IMG/VR virus record: IMGVR_UViG_3300034082_001172
Coordinates: 1-24,289 of that record
Length of the DNA stretch: 24,289 nt
From: a virus
Strand: one strand, 5' to 3'
The translations under genes and the position numbers were made by a program. The notes beneath the pieces were generated by a model. It did no database searches and was not told the origin of the DNA. It saw only the letters and a list, made by a program, of their open reading frames with translations. Position 1 is the first letter of the stretch, and each line of letters begins with the position of its first letter. Below, piece by piece: positions 21,635 to 24,289 of the stretch.

Positions 21635-22397
21635 AGTTTGCTGGGGGTAGCGGGGTGCTTGCTGTAGTTAGCGATTAAAGATAGGGAACGATGTTGTTGC
21701 ATTTGCAACTATCTTTCCTAGGTGCGTAGCAACAAGCAACTGGGGTATCTGCCGAGGCACTCCCCCCTATATATATATCATACTGTTGAGAGAGGGTTTC
21801 ACTCTTTTGCCTGGTTTGGTGGTGTGTGACTCTGAGTGGGGGTTGACTACTGTGCGTGGTTAAAGTGTGTTGGCTCTTGAAGCGGATGGAGCCTAGAGTT
21901 TTACGTATGGTCCGAGCCGTTGCACGTTCTGTGCAATTCACAGGCTGGAGACAAACAGCCTTAGTAAAAGAAAAAAGGAAAAAAGAAAAAGTCACCCGAA
22001 TGGTTTTACTAGCAGTACCAACTTGCTCACGTCTTCTTTGTGACCAACCGCAGCGAAGCAAGGGCGGTAGCCCTAACCAGAACAACCAGCCATCTAGATG
22101 TGTTAACTCCCCCCACGGTTTACCACTCAAAGTGGATGGTCGCCGTAGCCAAGATTTTAAGCCGACACCAAAAGGTCTACGAGATGACGTTCGTAACGCT
22201 GCTTGTCCCACTTACACAACAGGGGCATCAACTACTTAATGAGGCTTGGTTGCAGGGAACATCAACCCACGTTCCCGTGTATTAAATGCGCCGCATCATG
22301 CAACCGATGTACCGCCATGCCTGCCTTGCCGATATCCCATCGGGGAGGACTTGTGAAGTTGTAGACGAGTGTACACCTCATCTGATACTCTTGCAAC
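21635..22397. other. Gene-free region rich in inverted repeats, upstream of terminase genes
   Basis: About 760 nt without a convincing gene on either strand; long frames here lack ribosome binding sites and have Arg/Ser/Thr-rich antisense-like composition. Structures seen: a nested stem 21656-21738 (TGCTTG/CAAGCA around AAAGATA/TATCTTT around GTTGC-ATTT-GCAAC); an alternating TATATATATAT near 21770; TTGCAC/GTGCAA at 21920-21936; AGGCTG/CAGCCT at 21942-21961 followed by a 27-nt purine tract; GGGAAC/GTTCCC at 22255-22276; CCGAT/ATCGG near 22330. It may hold a structured RNA, a replication origin or the packaging site (it abuts the terminase genes). No DnaA boxes or iterons were found. Confidence 0.55.
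22359..22389 (+). promoter_or_regulatory. Weak promoter, possibly leaderless start for the 22398 gene
   Basis: TTGTAG (22359-22364) and GATACT (22384-22389) are separated by 19 nt. The -10 ends 8 nt before the ATG, so a transcript would start within about two bases of it. That fits the absence of a ribosome binding site and the frequent leaderless mRNAs of Actinobacteria. Confidence 0.35.
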
Positions 22398-22928
22398 ATG
22401 GCAGCAAAAAAGAAACCAGCATCAGCAGCAGACTTCCGTAAAGCAGAAGAAGCAAGCAAGAAGAAGCCATCTATTCAGACCACAGCAACCTACAAAGGTC
22501 AAAAGGTTGATTGGCAAACACCAAAGCCTGTCGCTGGTAACACAGTTAAACCAGCGAAATCAACACTCCGCAGCGGCGGTAAACTTTCCGAAGCACAAAA
22601 CATCGCCCGTGGTATTGCTGTTGGCGGTCCAGTCATTAAATCGCTTGTAGGAAAAATTGTTAGCGGAACCGCACCTAAAGTAACGGGCAGTGCCTTAACA
22701 GGTAAAGGTACCTACACCACACCTAATCCTTCTGTCGCAAACAGTTATTCTTCTGCAAGTTCTTCATCTTTGATGGGCAAAGGTTCCTACTCAGGTAGCG
22801 CCAACGCAGCAGGAAGTTATTCGTCTATCCGAGGCATGAACGTTTCTGGGAAAACTGTCCTTCAAGAAGATTTAGGTATCCCTATCGCAATAGGTGCGGT
22901 TCTTTCTAAGAAGAAAAAGAAGAAGTAA
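22398..22928 (+). CDS. Basic low-complexity protein before the terminase genes
   Basis: A 176-residue protein. Lys-rich N-terminus (MAAKKKPASAADFRKAEEAS), a central helix (SEAQNIARGIAVGGPVIKSL), then Ser/Gly/Tyr low complexity with a repeated (L)(T/M)GKG(T/S)Y unit, ending in SKKKKKK. No family recognised. Being the first gene of the rightward packaging block, it might be a DNA-binding packaging or virion-associated protein. No ribosome binding site is evident (see the promoter entry). The stop overlaps the next start (TAATG). Confidence 0.6.
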   Translation: MAAKKKPASAADFRKAEEASKKKPSIQTTATYKGQKVDWQTPKPVAGNTVKPAKSTLRSGGKLSEAQNIARGIAVGGPVIKSLVGKIVSGTAPKVTGSALTGKGTYTTPNPSVANSYSSASSSSLMGKGSYSGSANAAGSYSSIRGMNVSGKTVLQEDLGIPIAIGAVLSKKKKKK

Positions 22929-23188
22929 TGCCCCAAGACCCTCGTCTTAAACGAGCAGGTGTCACTGGTTTCAACAAACCAAAGGCAACACCCAGTCACC
23001 CAACGAAGTCACACGTAGTTGTAGCCAAAGTAGGCGACCAGGTGAAAACAATTCGGTTTGGTCAACAAGGTGTAAAAGGTTCACCAGAAGGTTCGGCTAG
23101 GAACAAAGCGTTCAAAGCCCGCCACGCTGGTAACATATCCAAAGGAAAAATGTCTGCCGCATACTGGGCTGACAAAGTTAAGTGGTAA
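22928..23188 (+). CDS. DUF6321-like conserved phage protein
   Basis: An 86-residue protein. GFNKPKATPSHPTKSHVVVA, VKTIRFGQQGVKG and then FKARHAGNISKGKMSAAYWADKVKW form a pattern I recognise as the DUF6321 type, known from cyanophages and other environmental phages, often close to packaging genes. It is strongly basic. Function unknown; the name is from recall and not a database search. It lies 6 nt before the terminase start and is coupled upstream. Confidence 0.75.
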   Translation: MPQDPRLKRAGVTGFNKPKATPSHPTKSHVVVAKVGDQVKTIRFGQQGVKGSPEGSARNKAFKARHAGNISKGKMSAAYWADKVKW

Positions 23189-23194
23189 ACCCGT

Positions 23195-24289
23195 ATGGGA
23201 ACAAAACGAACTGTATCCCCTGCGGATAAAGCCAAATTCTTTGCAGCCATCACTGCTGGACAAACAATCACCCAAGCATCTAGGACTGCTGGCATCCATG
23301 TTAATACTGGTTCCAAGTGGGTAGCGAAAGCAAAAGCAGCCGAGGCTCTCCGTAAAGAAACAGACGCTAAAGCAGCCAAGGTAAGACGCAACGAGGGTGG
23401 CGAGCAACGTGATGAATACAACGCCTTCATGGATGCAATTGATTTGCCATCTGCTGTACCTGACGACAGGCTATGCCCTGAAGCGCAACACGGCAAAGAA
23501 GACTTTGCTTTCTTCCGTGAGTATTACCTAGGACGTGTCCCATCCCCGTGGCAAGTAGAAGCCGCACTAGAACTAGTAAAACTTCTAGAGTCCGAAGAAA
23601 AAGAATTCGTTGTAGTGAACGTCCCCCCAGGTGCGGGCAAGTCCACCCTGTTCCACGATGTTGCTGTATGGGCGATTGTTCGTGACCGAAAAATCCGTAT
23701 CATGATTGGGTCTGTATCACAAAACATGGCGAAGTTGTACTCCCGCCGTATCCGTGAAACACTTGAACGTCCTATGCCTATCCAGCCAGACCCCCAACTG
23801 GTACGCAAAGGATTAGCACAAGACGCACAAGGATGCCTATCAATTGACTACGGCAGGTTCAAACCAACCGATAAAGGTGCATTGTGGCGAGCCGATGAGT
23901 TTGTAGTGGAACAACTAGATGGGAATGGACTTGACAACAAGGAACCGACTGTTCGTGCTTACGGTATTGAAGCAGAGTTCATCGGACATCGTGCCGACCT
24001 CTGCCTATTTGACGACGTGGCTTCACCTGATAACGCCCGTGAATCTGTCGCCAGAGATAAACTTCTTGAAAGATGGGACAACGTGGCAGAAGCACGTTGC
24101 GACCCAGGTGGGCTACTGGCGGTTGTTGGACAGCGCCTCGGACCAGGCGACCTATACGCACACTGTCTCTCCAAAGTTGCTTATGACTTGGATGATGAAG
24201 ATTATGACGGGTCGGACATAATCACACCTGAACAAGTGGAATCAATGGAACCATTGAAGTCACAAAAATACAAGCACATCATTTATCAG
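23195..24289 (+). CDS. Terminase large subunit, 3' partial
   Basis: The frame from ATG 23195 stays open to the window edge (365 codons visible). Residues 1-60 form a helix-turn-helix-like region (AITAGQTITQASRTAGIHVN and on), as expected for a fused or small-subunit-like DNA-recognition part. The ATPase follows: Walker A NVPPGAGKST near 145-154, the RIMIGSVSQNMAKLYSRRIR segment, Walker B DLCLFDDV near 273-280 and a coupling section ending LLAVVGQRLGPGDLYAH. The nuclease domain is beyond the edge. The sequence style is podovirus-like (T7-type PP-x-x-GKS). It powers DNA packaging into the prohead. No separate small subunit is seen, so the N-terminus may stand in for it. Confidence 0.9.
   Translation, partial: MGTKRTVSPADKAKFFAAITAGQTITQASRTAGIHVNTGSKWVAKAKAAEALRKETDAKAAKVRRNEGGEQRDEYNAFMDAIDLPSAVPDDRLCPEAQHGKEDFAFFREYYLGRVPSPWQVEAALELVKLLESEEKEFVVVNVPPGAGKSTLFHDVAVWAIVRDRKIRIMIGSVSQNMAKLYSRRIRETLERPMPIQPDPQLVRKGLAQDAQGCLSIDYGRFKPTDKGALWRADEFVVEQLDGNGLDNKEPTVRAYGIEAEFIGHRADLCLFDDVASPDNARESVARDKLLERWDNVAEARCDPGGLLAVVGQRLGPGDLYAHCLSKVAYDLDDEDYDGSDIITPEQVESMEPLKSQKYKHIIYQ

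Noticed and set aside
21796-21802. GTTTCAC as a fourth parS site
   Set aside because: Only a half site; the second arm is absent.
21838-21880. TTGACT near 21844 as a rightward promoter
   Set aside because: The only TAAAGT-like -10 is 12 nt away and the hexamer at 17 nt (TGTGTT) is poor; no gene follows.
21942-21991. AGGCTG/CAGCCT hairpin plus A-rich tract as a terminator
   Set aside because: On the plus strand the tract is A/G rather than T, and on the minus strand the T tract precedes the stem.
21675-22211. 178-residue leftward frame in the gene-free region
   Set aside because: No ribosome binding site, no family pattern, low-quality composition, and it crosses several inverted repeats.
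21856-22239. 127-residue rightward frame in the gene-free region
   Set aside because: Non-ATG start without ribosome binding site and no recognisable domain; Arg/Lys content follows from the purine tract.

Overview
The window looks like about half of the genome of a tailed double-stranded DNA phage of an actinobacterium. Evidence for a phage: a large terminase (cut by the right edge), a collagen-like tail fibre (cut by the left edge), a tail-collar protein, a lysis cassette and a recombination module. Evidence for an actinobacterial host: a phage WhiB-like protein, two matches to the actinobacterial LexA box, and a Thr-rich secreted protein of a style I associate with aquatic Actinobacteria and their phages. 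Base composition looks moderate by eye, so a freshwater or marine actinobacterium fits better than a high-GC soil host; this is inference. No integrase, DNA polymerase, helicase, portal, capsid, tRNA, CRISPR or transposon was seen in the window.

Layout. 1-8251, rightward: adsorption and tail genes (collagen-like fibre, FN3/poly-Gly fibre protein, unknown, GT2-like glycosyltransferase, Lys-rich miniprotein, two probable tail structural proteins, collar-domain fibre). 8255-11262, rightward: lysis and accessory genes (holin-like protein, secreted Thr-rich protein, two-TM protein, M15 peptidase endolysin, membrane/coiled-coil protein, small unknowns). 11265-17778, rightward from a sigma70-like promoter: YqaJ-type exonuclease, Rad52-like annealing protein, RHH protein, Holliday-junction-resolvase-like nuclease, a tandem family of DIVTRLR/ADEIERLR proteins, a second nuclease, a secreted lysozyme-like protein, SSB, zinc-ribbon miniproteins and WhiB. 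A strong hairpin at 17781-17819 separates these from convergent leftward genes.

17840-21256, leftward: a dozen short genes without recognisable function, several with CxxC pairs, tightly coupled and with a recurrent AAAGGGAAA-type ribosome binding site. They are served by four look-alike promoters. Each has TTGACA, a 17-nt spacer and a -10, with a CRP-like palindrome (TGTGAC-N4-GTCACA) exactly 10 nt upstream of the -35. Interleaved are three 16-bp sites identical or one base away from the bacterial chromosomal parS sequence TGTTTCACGTGAAACA. The head of this region (21400-21600) also holds two LexA-box matches and two further palindromes.

21635-22397 has no convincing gene but is rich in inverted repeats. 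Rightward genes then resume at 22398: a basic unknown protein, a DUF6321-like protein and the terminase.

The most interesting signal is regulatory. The leftward, presumably early, genes appear wired to three host systems at once: a CRP/GlxR-type activator, LexA and the chromosome-partition protein ParB. Whether host proteins really bind there is untested.
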